From a virus, in IMG/VR virus record IMGVR_UViG_3300028388_003280, positions 54,197 through 118,196 of that record: DNA of 64,000 nucleotides; one strand, 5' to 3'. Below the pieces are notes generated by a model that was not told where the DNA came from, did not search any database, and saw nothing but the letters and a program-made list of their open reading frames with translations. Below, piece by piece: positions 49,651-58,603 of the stretch. How positions within the stretch are numbered: the first letter of the stretch is position 1; each line of letters opens with the position of its first letter. Position numbers and translations under genes: made by a program.

Positions 49651-49940
49651 GAAAGTCCGAACTGCGCCAGATGATCCGTGAAGAGGTCCAGCGAGTCCTT
49701 ACGGAAGCTGGCCCCTCTGTGGAGACAGCTCAGTATGTTGCATCGCATGGTAGGGAACCCAGAGGCACCGGCAACTGGGCATTCCAGTTCCGTAAGACAA
49801 GAAATGACAGAGACGGTCAGATGTATTGGCCAACCCGAGAAGGAAGTGGTGGTCCACTACCACTTAAGAAGGCTTTGGCCATGGCAAAAAAGGAAGCCAA
49901 GGCCCTCGGCGACATCGCATTCATTTACATCATGCCGTAA
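49647..49940 (+). CDS. Small late protein with MRKSELRQMIREE motif
   Basis: 97 residues. The opening helix MRKSELRQMIREEVQRVLTE is a recurrent peptide at the ends of T4-like virion and prohead-core proteins. Then a short beta part (NWAFQFRKTRNDRDGQMYW) and a Lys/Ala helix. Probably virion-associated. Confidence 0.55.
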   Translation: MRKSELRQMIREEVQRVLTEAGPSVETAQYVASHGREPRGTGNWAFQFRKTRNDRDGQMYWPTREGSGGPLPLKKALAMAKKEAKALGDIAFIYIMP

Positions 49941-49943
49941 CGG

Positions 49944-49972
49944 TTTGCAACCGGTTCTGTACACAGTACGAT
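49944..49972 (+). promoter_or_regulatory. Early-type promoter variant, TTTGCA-N17-TACGAT
   Basis: TTTGCA 49944-49949, 17 bp (no TGG), TACGAT 49967-49972, 23 nt before the resolvase ATG. Weaker match than the others but same spacing. Confidence 0.5.
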
Positions 49973-49995
49973 GACTTCACCAATGAAGGGTTGTT

Positions 49996-50538
49996 ATGAT
50001 TCTAGCACTAGACGTTTCTACAAGTGTCATAGGCATCTGCCTGCTTGACCCAACCTCAGGAGAGCGATTGAAGTCGCTCGAGTTCCTAAATCTGAAGCGC
50101 GAGAAGAACCTTTTCGCCAAGGCTCTGGACTTCAAGGACCACATCAGCAAGTACAAGAACCTGGGTGTCACCGAGATTGCTATCGAGGAGCCCCTAGTCA
50201 TGTATAAGCCTGGTGCCTCACGCGCACAGATCCTATCCAAGCTGTCCATGTTCAACGGCATGATCGCCGTGATCTGTTTCATGGTGTTTGGTGTGGAGCC
50301 CGTGTACTACAACGTCAACCATGCCCGCAAGCTTGCGTTCCCCGACCTCAAATTCCAGAAGGGTGAGGATCGTAAGATGACTGTGTGGGCTCAGGTTGCC
50401 GAAGCCTTCCCGGGAGTTGAATGGCTATATGGCCCCAGAAGTGGCAAATTAGTCAAGACCAACTTCGACATGGCAGATGCCGCCGTCATAGCGCTAGCTC
50501 ACGAAGCCCATACACTTGCTAACCCCAACATTGCGTGA
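49996..50538 (+). CDS. RuvC-like Holliday-junction resolvase
   Basis: 180 residues with an RNase H-like fold and RuvC-type acidic set: Asp6 in LALDVSTS, Glu64-Glu65 in IAIEEP, and Asp158/Asp161 in FDMADAAVIA. It would cut four-way junctions during recombination or packaging. First gene of the replication/recombination unit; the primase follows 12 nt later. Confidence 0.7.
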   Translation: MILALDVSTSVIGICLLDPTSGERLKSLEFLNLKREKNLFAKALDFKDHISKYKNLGVTEIAIEEPLVMYKPGASRAQILSKLSMFNGMIAVICFMVFGVEPVYYNVNHARKLAFPDLKFQKGEDRKMTVWAQVAEAFPGVEWLYGPRSGKLVKTNFDMADAAVIALAHEAHTLANPNIA

Positions 50539-50550
50539 CGGTGAAGCGTG

Positions 50551-51516
50551 ATGACATACATTCAGAAGACAGTCGTTGATCTCCTTAGCGAGATGTTCGG
50601 CTTTCCCCGTCGTTTCTCACATGGCCAAGCGGACGTACCGTTCAACTGTCCAAAGTGTGATGCTGGCGGCAACAAGTACAACCTAGAGGTCAACACAGCC
50701 AAGGGCGTGTTCAACTGTTGGGCCTGCGGCTATCGTGGCAAGCTACTTCGGTTGTTTAAGGACTACGCATCCGAACGCCAGTGGGCTATTCTGCGCACCC
50801 TGCCGATCTACAGTGAGGCAGCTGGCGTCATTGAGACAGCCCCCGCCCGTGGCCCCAAGGTTGACGTCACACCAAAGGAGTCACTAGGCTCCTTCAGGTC
50901 GCTCACTGTGCGGTGGGACGACTCAATTCACTACCTGGCGGCTTTGAACTATCTCAAGGACCGCGGCATCAACGAACGACTAATCAAGAAGTGGGACATT
51001 GCCTATGCCGACGAAGGGCCGAACAAGCATCGTGTCATCATTCCGAGCCGCAATGAACAGGGCGAGCTCGAGTATTACGTGGCCCGTGGGTTCTACGACA
51101 GCGTCTTTCCAAAGTACCGCAACCCAAGCATCAGCAAGCAGAGCATCATCTTCGGTGAGAAGTTCATCGACTGGCGAAGCCCTGTCGTCCTCGTTGAAGG
51201 CGTCTTCGACGCCCTCATCGCACTCAATGCTGTACCGATTCTTGGTACTGAGATCCGCAGTCACAAGAAGCTTCTGGCTAAGATTAGAGCTAACCGTACT
51301 CCGGTCACTGTTTGCCTTGACGCAGAAGCTTGGGACAAGAGCAAGGCGGCGTATAAGGTCCTTGATGATCTTGGAGTTGATGTGCGCATCACAAGAGTCC
51401 CAGACCAATACGGAGACCTGAGCTCCGCATACGAGAAGGGTGGAAAGAGCGCGGTTCTTGGCATCCTAGACTCGGCACATAGAATGACATTTGAGGAGTC
51501 ACTGTGGTCCGCATAG
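50551..51516 (+). CDS. DNA primase (zinc-binding plus toprim)
   Basis: 321 residues. Zinc knuckles C33/C36 and C56/C59 (FNCPKC, FNCWAC) form a DnaG-type zinc-binding domain. The toprim domain has VVLVEGVFDAL (Glu216) and VCLDAEAW (Asp257). It makes RNA primers for lagging-strand synthesis together with a helicase not seen in this window. ATG 50551 is preferred over GTG 50548; the ribosome site is weak. It overlaps the nuclease gene by 13 nt. Confidence 0.8.
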   Translation: MTYIQKTVVDLLSEMFGFPRRFSHGQADVPFNCPKCDAGGNKYNLEVNTAKGVFNCWACGYRGKLLRLFKDYASERQWAILRTLPIYSEAAGVIETAPARGPKVDVTPKESLGSFRSLTVRWDDSIHYLAALNYLKDRGINERLIKKWDIAYADEGPNKHRVIIPSRNEQGELEYYVARGFYDSVFPKYRNPSISKQSIIFGEKFIDWRSPVVLVEGVFDALIALNAVPILGTEIRSHKKLLAKIRANRTPVTVCLDAEAWDKSKAAYKVLDDLGVDVRITRVPDQYGDLSSAYEKGGKSAVLGILDSAHRMTFEESLWSA

Positions 51517-52241
51517 CACATGTCGCAGATGTACATCTAAGACTAAACCAACGACATGACGAATACCGTCAGGTGTTCCGTCGAATGTTCAAGAAGCTGA
51601 AGGAGCAGAAGCCTGATCGAATCGTTATCGCAGGCGATCTGGTCCACTCCAAAATCACCATGTCTCCAGAGCTGATTTCGCTCATGGAGTTCTTTCTTAA
51701 CGGTCTACGCCGGGTCGCACCAGTGGACGTGTTACCTGGTAATCACGACCTCAACATGTCCAACAAGGGGCGTATGGACGCCCTCTCACCGGTAATCAAC
51801 GCAATCAAGAAGCAGAAGGGCAACCTACATGAGATCCACTACTACACCAAGACTGGTCTCTATGAGGTGCCTGGAACCAACATCGTATACGCAGCGTGGT
51901 CTATGATGGACGGCAAAGAGCTGTCTTTTGAGAAGGACCCTGACAAGACATACATCGGCCTATTCCACGGGGCGGTTCGTGGAAGTCGCATGGACAATGA
52001 TTACTACCTCACCGAAGCAGATGCTTCAGAGGACCAGTTCGATCAGTGCGACATCGTGATGTTGGGCGACATTCATGGTCGCCAAGGTTTCGGCGAAGAG
52101 CGTGAGGTTGAGCTCGAGGAGACACTCACCGAAGAGGAGCTGAAGCGATTGAAGGACCAAGACAACGTCGAGATCATCGAGGTTGCAGATTTGGACAATG
52201 AGCAAGACCTACAAGGTGAGGTATCGCAAGACGCTTCCTAA
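51504..52241 (+). CDS. gp47: gp47/Mre11-like nuclease, catalytic part only
   Basis: 245 residues from GTG, with GAGGAG upstream. All phosphoesterase motifs are present: Asp9/His11 (DVH), Asp45 (GDLVHSK), GNHD (79-82), His155 (LFHG) and GDIH (188-191). T4 gp47 is about 340 residues; here the chain stops after an acidic helical linker (EETLTEEELKRLKDQD), and the part that normally follows GDIH (YPGS..QQNFGE) is found at the start of the next gene in the +1 frame. The nuclease is therefore split or needs a frame change. Confidence 0.8.
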   Translation: MVRIAHVADVHLRLNQRHDEYRQVFRRMFKKLKEQKPDRIVIAGDLVHSKITMSPELISLMEFFLNGLRRVAPVDVLPGNHDLNMSNKGRMDALSPVINAIKKQKGNLHEIHYYTKTGLYEVPGTNIVYAAWSMMDGKELSFEKDPDKTYIGLFHGAVRGSRMDNDYYLTEADASEDQFDQCDIVMLGDIHGRQGFGEEREVELEETLTEEELKRLKDQDNVEIIEVADLDNEQDLQGEVSQDAS

Positions 52242-54819
52242 GCGCATGCAGTACGCTGGATCAACCATCCAGCAGAACTTTGGGGAGACCCTGGACAAGG
52301 GATATCTCCTGTGGGACATCAAGGACCGCGACAACTACGACAGTGAGTTTGTCAAGCTAGAGAATGACTATGGCTTCTACACAATCCAGGCAGATGGTGG
52401 CGAACTACCAGATATTGAGCTACCTCCTAAGTGCCGCGTCAGAGTCATATGGCCGATCGCCGAGCGAGACATCAGCCGTTCCCTGGTCAATGAGCTCACA
52501 CAGATGGTGCACGACAAGTACAAGCCCCTCTCCGTTCGGATTGATTTCAAGCCGGGCAAGTCACGCGGCACCGACCTAGACATCGACACAGTGCTCGACG
52601 TCCGCGAGCTCAATGTGCAGCAAGATCTACTCAGGAAGTGGCTTGTCGCACACGAGCTCCCGGAAGACATGCAGGCCGAGATCGTAGACATCGACAAGGT
52701 GATCTTCGACAAGGCATCTGATCTTGATATGGAGGACTTCCACCAGAGTGTGTGGAAGATCAATAGCATCGAGATCAAGGACTTCATGTCTTACAAAGGA
52801 CCCGAGATTATCGACTTCCGCAAGCTGCGTGGAGTCGTAGGTTTGTTTGGTGACAACCGGTCTGGCAAGAGTGTCATGATCGATGCCATCCTTTATGCCC
52901 TCTTCAACAAGACCACACGCGATGTCAAGAATCACGAGCTCATCAATAAGGTCACCAAGGCTAAGAAGTGTAGCGTTCGACTCAACATCACGATCCGCGG
53001 TGTAGAGTATCAGATCACTCGCGTGACCAAGATGCAGTTCAAGAAGCGCACAGGTGAGTACACGTGGACACGAACCGACCTCGAGCTCAAGCGGGTTCAC
53101 GAGGATGGCACTGTTGAGGACCTCACAGAGACTCAACGCAACGAGACCGAGAAGATCATCCGTAACGCCATTGGCTCGTATGATGATTTCCTCACAACGA
53201 CGCTAACCACACAGTCCAGCCAGCACGAGTTCATCTTCCAGAATCCGTCAGTTCGTGCAGCAAATATGGCTCGCTTCCTTGGCCTCGAGATCTTCAACAA
53301 GAAGCACGATCTCGCGAAGGAAGTTCTTCGTGAGGTTGATAGCGCCCGTAAGGTGCAGGACCTCGACGCGAAGACTCGACTGCTTACAAAGACTCGCGAA
53401 AAGGCTGAGCAGGCTAAAAAAATGGTAAGTGAGAAGCGCAAGCTATCTCGCGACCTGGGTACGCAACTGCGCAAACGCAACGATTTGCTCGAGACCCTCC
53501 GCAGTTCAATCAATTCCGCAATCACGATCGACAAGACCCGCGAGGAGCTTGAGGATCAGATGGCCGATGTGTCAAACGATCTAGATCAGCTCGCTGAGAT
53601 GAAGCATCAGGAGACTGCGTCACAACTCGACTATCTTGCCCGCGCCAAGAAGGCCGAGGCAATGCTGAAGGACGAGACTGAGGAAATGGTCAAGCTTGCC
53701 GATCAGTTGCCAGAGCTGATGGATGCCGACATGCGCGTCGCTAACCGCATGACGACCTTGCGTGCCCTCAAGAAGAGCTTGAACGAGGAGCTGTCCAGTA
53801 ATCCGTCATGTCCAGTCGGTGAGAACGATGTAACAGCCGGCTGCGTGTTCCTGAAGCAGGCCCAGACCAAGCGCCAGCATCTTGCTGAATACACTGAAGA
53901 GTTGGACGAGCTAGCTGAGAAGGGGGCAAAGCTCTCTCGCAAGATCGAACGCGCACAGAAGGCTGCTCAGCGTCTTGCCGACAATTCTCAGGTTCGCAGC
54001 GCAGTTCAGAAGCTTACACATCAGGCCGAAGAGTGCCGAACCCAGGCCGTTGCGATCGACAGCAAGATTGAGCTAAAGGAAATGGCTCTAGCCATGCTGG
54101 AGGACAAGGTTGAGATCATCGCCAAGAACGAGGAGATCGTCAAGTCCAACAGAGCGCTGACTGAGCAAATTGACGAGACCAAGAGTCAGATCAGGAAGCT
54201 GCAGGATCAGCGCGATCGTGTCAACGACGAGGTTACAGAGGCATCTTCGGACCTTGCGGTGGCTACGGCTCGGATTGAAGAGCTTGAGGCTCTAGTAGCT
54301 GAGATTGCAACCAATGATCGAAAGTACGAGCTCTACAATTGGTATGTCAAGGCGATGCATCGGAACGGCATTCCCATTACGGTTCTCCGCAAGTACGTGC
54401 CTGTCATCAACTATGAGCTAAACAAGATTCTGTCGCCCATCGTCGGCTTCGGCGTCTACTTCAAGATCGAAGATGGGAATGACAACATCGAGATTGTCAT
54501 GCGATATGATGACAAAGTTGACGACACCCGCTCTATCACCATGGCGTCTGGCATGGAGAAGTTCATCGCCAACATGGCTATCCGTCACGTGCTGCTCAAG
54601 ATCAGCACGCTGAACAAGCCTACACTGCGCATCATCGATGAGGGTTTCGATGTACTGGACAACGACAATGTCTATCTAGTTCAGAAGTTCTTCGACAATG
54701 TTAAGGGCGAGTTCGACAACATCGTGCTCATCACGCACATCGACGCCCTGAAGGACTGTGCCGACCACGTTGTCACGGTTTCACAGGTGAATGGTGTGTC
54801 TAAGCTGCGGCTGAATTGA
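52198..54819 (+). CDS. gp46: gp46/Rad50-like ATPase with gp47 C-terminal domain at its N-terminus
   Basis: 873 residues. Residues 11-40 (KTLPKRMQYA, GSTIQQNFGE, GYLLWD) and the following 140 match the capping part of Mre11/gp47. Then comes the Rad50-type ATPase: Walker A GDNRSGKS (218-225), Q-loop area TTQSSQHEFIF, coiled coil about 380-720 with a hook-like C-x10-C (CPVGENDVTAGC), and C-terminal signature TMASGMEKFIANMA with Walker B TLRIIDEGFD. Processes DNA ends for recombination. ATG 52198 lies 44 nt inside the nuclease gene. Confidence 0.8.
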   Translation: MSKTYKVRYRKTLPKRMQYAGSTIQQNFGETLDKGYLLWDIKDRDNYDSEFVKLENDYGFYTIQADGGELPDIELPPKCRVRVIWPIAERDISRSLVNELTQMVHDKYKPLSVRIDFKPGKSRGTDLDIDTVLDVRELNVQQDLLRKWLVAHELPEDMQAEIVDIDKVIFDKASDLDMEDFHQSVWKINSIEIKDFMSYKGPEIIDFRKLRGVVGLFGDNRSGKSVMIDAILYALFNKTTRDVKNHELINKVTKAKKCSVRLNITIRGVEYQITRVTKMQFKKRTGEYTWTRTDLELKRVHEDGTVEDLTETQRNETEKIIRNAIGSYDDFLTTTLTTQSSQHEFIFQNPSVRAANMARFLGLEIFNKKHDLAKEVLREVDSARKVQDLDAKTRLLTKTREKAEQAKKMVSEKRKLSRDLGTQLRKRNDLLETLRSSINSAITIDKTREELEDQMADVSNDLDQLAEMKHQETASQLDYLARAKKAEAMLKDETEEMVKLADQLPELMDADMRVANRMTTLRALKKSLNEELSSNPSCPVGENDVTAGCVFLKQAQTKRQHLAEYTEELDELAEKGAKLSRKIERAQKAAQRLADNSQVRSAVQKLTHQAEECRTQAVAIDSKIELKEMALAMLEDKVEIIAKNEEIVKSNRALTEQIDETKSQIRKLQDQRDRVNDEVTEASSDLAVATARIEELEALVAEIATNDRKYELYNWYVKAMHRNGIPITVLRKYVPVINYELNKILSPIVGFGVYFKIEDGNDNIEIVMRYDDKVDDTRSITMASGMEKFIANMAIRHVLLKISTLNKPTLRIIDEGFDVLDNDNVYLVQKFFDNVKGEFDNIVLITHIDALKDCADHVVTVSQVNGVSKLRLN

Positions 54820-54831
54820 TGGCTGCCCCGG

Positions 54832-54837
54832 TATTTA
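54832..54837 (+). promoter_or_regulatory. GTATTTATAC motif, candidate late promoter
   Basis: 32 nt before the ATG at 54864, just after the gp46-like stop. It would switch back to late structural genes (tail fibres). Confidence 0.45.
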
Positions 54838-54863
54838 TACCCGAAGCCTAGCGGGATGGTGAC

Positions 54864-55499
54864 ATGGTTTACAAGACCAAGCCGTTGGACCTCAGGCCGT
54901 TTGGCGTTTTTGACGTCACCAGGGCGGTTCTGACAGCCGATGCAGATGATGGATGCAAGTATAGGGTAAGCTTTGACGCCGGCCGAACATGGCGTGTCGT
55001 CGAGCTCAATGTTCCGTTCGATGCTGCGGCAACGGATTCACGCATCGTTGTCGAGATTAAGTTCCCGACCAAAGAGTCCGATGGTATTTATACATTGAAC
55101 GCCACCGGCATCTTCCCACTAAACGTTGGCACGACGGTGTATTTCACCGATGGAACCGAGACATTCTCGACAGTTGTTGGCCCACAAGGCCGCTACAACA
55201 TCACCCTGCCAGCCGGTATCTACCAGGTCTACTATAATCAAGCCGGTTCGCGAACTGTCCTCCTTGATGACTACAATCCCGAGGCGTTCGTTTACCGCCA
55301 GCCAGATGACCTCGACAAGGAGAACACCATCCAAATGTTTCTATCGCACATGGATTGGGCAGACTATTCAGTGTATGATACATTCAAGGATGGCTCCAAG
55401 ATCGACCCTGGCTCAACTGCACACATTGACATCATGCAGAATCTAACTGCAACTGGTTCAGATGCTGTGGTTCGCTACTGGGCCCTAGCCTTCAAGTAA
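54864..55499 (+). CDS. Virion/tail-fibre-associated protein, 211 aa
   Basis: Beta-rich protein (CKYRVSFDAGRTWRVVELNV; RYNITLPAGIYQVYYN). Its stop overlaps the start of the giant tail-fibre gene. Likely a fibre attachment or collar piece; no homologue recognised. Confidence 0.6.
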   Translation: MVYKTKPLDLRPFGVFDVTRAVLTADADDGCKYRVSFDAGRTWRVVELNVPFDAAATDSRIVVEIKFPTKESDGIYTLNATGIFPLNVGTTVYFTDGTETFSTVVGPQGRYNITLPAGIYQVYYNQAGSRTVLLDDYNPEAFVYRQPDDLDKENTIQMFLSHMDWADYSVYDTFKDGSKIDPGSTAHIDIMQNLTATGSDAVVRYWALAFK

Positions 55500-58400
55500 T
55501 GAGATCAACATACTATATTCGCAAGCTTCGCAGGGTGGTCAATGGGGTTCCGCTGACCATCATGGAGAAGGTGTTTCTCGATCAGGAGACAGATCTCCAA
55601 GAGGCTGAATCGATTCGCCACTCTGAACTCCTGGGCTTAGATCAGAACGACCATCCACAATATGCACTCTCCGGTAGTGTCCGTGAACTTGCCGATGCCA
55701 CCGAAGCAACTTTCGCACAACTCAGGGAACAGCTTAGAACAGGCGAGATTGATATTGAATCGCTGTCCGTTCTCGACCAGCTTGAGCAGCAGACGCCAGA
55801 CGACGTTACTGTCGAATTCAGTCTGGCCAATATTCCGATCACTGAGTCTTCTCCTCCGCCAAATTCTGTGTTGGCATTTGAGCCGTTCTCACAGACACTG
55901 GTCTGGAGAAATCCTGGCGACCTTCTAGCAGATATCTTTGATGTCGAGTTCAACGACATCCGCGAGTCCGTCACTAATGTTAGTGATTCGCTCGGCGGTC
56001 TAGCTGCACAAGTTAATCAGAACACCGCTGACATTTCGACGCTCGACACCACCATTTCGGAATATCCAAATCGGTTTGACTCTGACTATATCCGCAGCAA
56101 GCTTCTTCATCTGACATTTTTCAACGATGACAGAGGCGTGCTCGATAGCGGCCCAAATGATCTGACTACGAGTCACGGCCTTCAGTGGAACGACCACTCC
56201 ACCAGTGCAGACATGACCGGGTTCTATGCCATCGACGTTGGTAGCGGCGGATCTAGTGCTGAAGCGATCGCCAATGACTACTATGGCTTCAGGTGGACCG
56301 TTGGTGAAAACCACCCGGATGAAGACGAAATAAACTTCTCCATGCGGTTTACGATGTCCTCGAACGCTGATCGTGGCTGGGTCTTTACACGAGTAGGTCC
56401 AGGGTATATCCCAGTTGCAGCTATTGATACGACGGGCAACTTCTATCTTCGCGGAAACCAGATTGGATGGGATAACGCCGAGCCCAAGTTCCTGACATAT
56501 GACAACGTGCCAGACTCAAAGGACGGATACGTTTTCACGTATGATTCTGGTACGTCTGCTGTCACGCTTCAGTTCAACGCCGGTTCTGGCGGCGGAGGCG
56601 TCACCGAACACGGCGATCTAACAGGACTCCTCGACAACGATCATCCACAATACGCACTGACTGGATCGGCTGTTGAGTTTACTGTTGTTACTGCTACGAC
56701 AGGAACGCTCGTCCTCGGCGAAGGACTTGGCAATCCGCTTGGAATGACGTTAAAGCCTGATGTGCCTGGAACATGGTTCATTGGCTGGGACGATACGGTG
56801 GGTGAGCTCTACGCATCAAATAACATGACAGTTGATGGTGACCTGACAATCTCAGGTGATATCATCAACTCTGCGTTTACTGAGCTCAAGAATCACCGTG
56901 AGCGGATTGTTACGCCGTATGACTTTGGCGCCGTTGGCGATGGTCTGACCGATGACACAGCTGCCATCAACGCAGCGTTTCAGTATTGCTTTGAGCTCAA
57001 CACGGCTGCAACACCAACGTATATCACTGGATCGGCTAATGCAGTCAACGCGGCTCGGCTTCGAGCCGCTGAAGAATCATGGCAGGTACAGATGTATGGC
57101 ACGTTCCTCGTGTCAGATACCATCATGGCAAAGGCTCCAGTCAGGGGTCGTACCGCAACACTCGTCACACCAGAATCTGGGTTCACGGGAACAGTTCTTC
57201 AGATTGATAAGGGTGCGCCACGAGATACAACTGATTACGCAGGCTTGAATGGTGAAGGTTTCTGGTCGCAGTTCAAGGACTGCACCATGGAGCTCCCGTC
57301 CATCCTCATTCGACGCACGCCAGAATATCCAAGCAATGGCGATATCTTCCCACCGATCACTGGCGTTGAGATCTACAACATGACCTGGAGCACAGTGTAT
57401 TTTGGCGCTGTGCATGATTGTGATACCGGCGTTCTACTCACGGCGCCAATCAACGAGCCACGTGGTACAGAGCACAACCACTTCTTCCTCAGCGCCATCA
57501 AGGGCTGCAAGATCGGCTTGCTCCTCGATACTTCATACTCAAATTCTGGCTGGGTCAACGAGAACACGTTCTACGGCGGTGACATCAATGCTGGCGTATC
57601 TACGGGCGGCACCAGAGTACCCGGTATCAAGCACATTTGGATTCGGTCGAAGTACATGCCAGACGGCAGGCTTCTCGGTCCAGGCAAGAATACGTTCGTG
57701 CGCCCATGTCTCGAGGGATCTCGTGAGGAGTACACAATTCTATGTGAGGGTGCGAACAATGAATTCTGGCATCCACGGATCGAGACGTTTGGGTTCACCG
57801 GCGCGCAAATCTGTTTCTCTGGAAGCAATGTGGACTCTGCAGACTTCCGCGGCGGACACCAGAATGTGATCCGCGGTGGACTTGCTATTGACTGGATGCT
57901 CGACCCGGAAAATGACTACGGCTTCATTTCGTGGTCAGGCATCACGCCCCAGCAGAATACAAACCAGTTTTGGACCTCGAAGCACGCGGTCCAGTTCAGT
58001 ACTCGTATCCTTGATAAGGATGAGACTGATGGAAGCAACACAGCCGATATAATCTTTGGCAACTTTGATAGCTCGCATCCGTTTGGTCGACGCATGCAGC
58101 GTATCATGACATCACGCTCAGCATTCTTCCAGGATCCCGAGGGAATCTTCTCTGCAGATACAGGCAGCTTGTTCCTTGGTGGTAGTAGTGCCGCCGGCGG
58201 CAACATGTATCTGAAGACCAAGAGTACTGACTGGTCCGAGACTGGTTGGACAAAGGTTCATTCAGATCAAGATGGCGTTCGCAACATCACGGGTAGTCTC
58301 TACGTCAACTACGATGGTGAGAACGCCGCGTCGACTATCTATTTCTATGACGAGAACGGCTTCATTAACCCACAGGGTGCGCTCAGTCATTTTCTGCAAC

Positions 58401-58603
58401 CAATGAGGTCATTGCAGACGAAACACTGCGCGTCGGCGCGTCATATGCAGCTGTTGGAGTCAATGACAGCATCATCCAATTCGCAGATGGCTCAAAGAAT
58501 CTCCGGTGGGAAGCATCGCTTCAGCAATTCTCATTCAACGATGCGCTTGAAGTCCCTGGCATTACTACTGATCCCTACTTCAAGGCTGATGCCGACGGCG
58601 TAG
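55499..58603 (+). CDS. Tail fibre/tailspike, N-terminal part ending at a frame change
   Basis: As read, 1034 residues. NDHPQY trimer-type motifs near 51-56 and about 380, Gly-rich hinge (SGGGGVTEHGDLTG), then YDFGAVGDGLTDDTAAINAA (about 474-493), the start of a pectate-lyase-type beta-helix typical of tailspikes. The frame stays sensible to about 58390 (FINPQGALSHF); after that the protein is nonsense, while the -1 frame continues the fibre. CAT TTT CTG contains a T run at 58390-58393. Either a base is missing or ribosomes slip there. Confidence 0.8.
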   Translation: MRSTYYIRKLRRVVNGVPLTIMEKVFLDQETDLQEAESIRHSELLGLDQNDHPQYALSGSVRELADATEATFAQLREQLRTGEIDIESLSVLDQLEQQTPDDVTVEFSLANIPITESSPPPNSVLAFEPFSQTLVWRNPGDLLADIFDVEFNDIRESVTNVSDSLGGLAAQVNQNTADISTLDTTISEYPNRFDSDYIRSKLLHLTFFNDDRGVLDSGPNDLTTSHGLQWNDHSTSADMTGFYAIDVGSGGSSAEAIANDYYGFRWTVGENHPDEDEINFSMRFTMSSNADRGWVFTRVGPGYIPVAAIDTTGNFYLRGNQIGWDNAEPKFLTYDNVPDSKDGYVFTYDSGTSAVTLQFNAGSGGGGVTEHGDLTGLLDNDHPQYALTGSAVEFTVVTATTGTLVLGEGLGNPLGMTLKPDVPGTWFIGWDDTVGELYASNNMTVDGDLTISGDIINSAFTELKNHRERIVTPYDFGAVGDGLTDDTAAINAAFQYCFELNTAATPTYITGSANAVNAARLRAAEESWQVQMYGTFLVSDTIMAKAPVRGRTATLVTPESGFTGTVLQIDKGAPRDTTDYAGLNGEGFWSQFKDCTMELPSILIRRTPEYPSNGDIFPPITGVEIYNMTWSTVYFGAVHDCDTGVLLTAPINEPRGTEHNHFFLSAIKGCKIGLLLDTSYSNSGWVNENTFYGGDINAGVSTGGTRVPGIKHIWIRSKYMPDGRLLGPGKNTFVRPCLEGSREEYTILCEGANNEFWHPRIETFGFTGAQICFSGSNVDSADFRGGHQNVIRGGLAIDWMLDPENDYGFISWSGITPQQNTNQFWTSKHAVQFSTRILDKDETDGSNTADIIFGNFDSSHPFGRRMQRIMTSRSAFFQDPEGIFSADTGSLFLGGSSAAGGNMYLKTKSTDWSETGWTKVHSDQDGVRNITGSLYVNYDGENAASTIYFYDENGFINPQGALSHFLQPMRSLQTKHCASARHMQLLESMTASSNSQMAQRISGGKHRFSNSHSTMRLKSLALLLIPTSRLMPTA

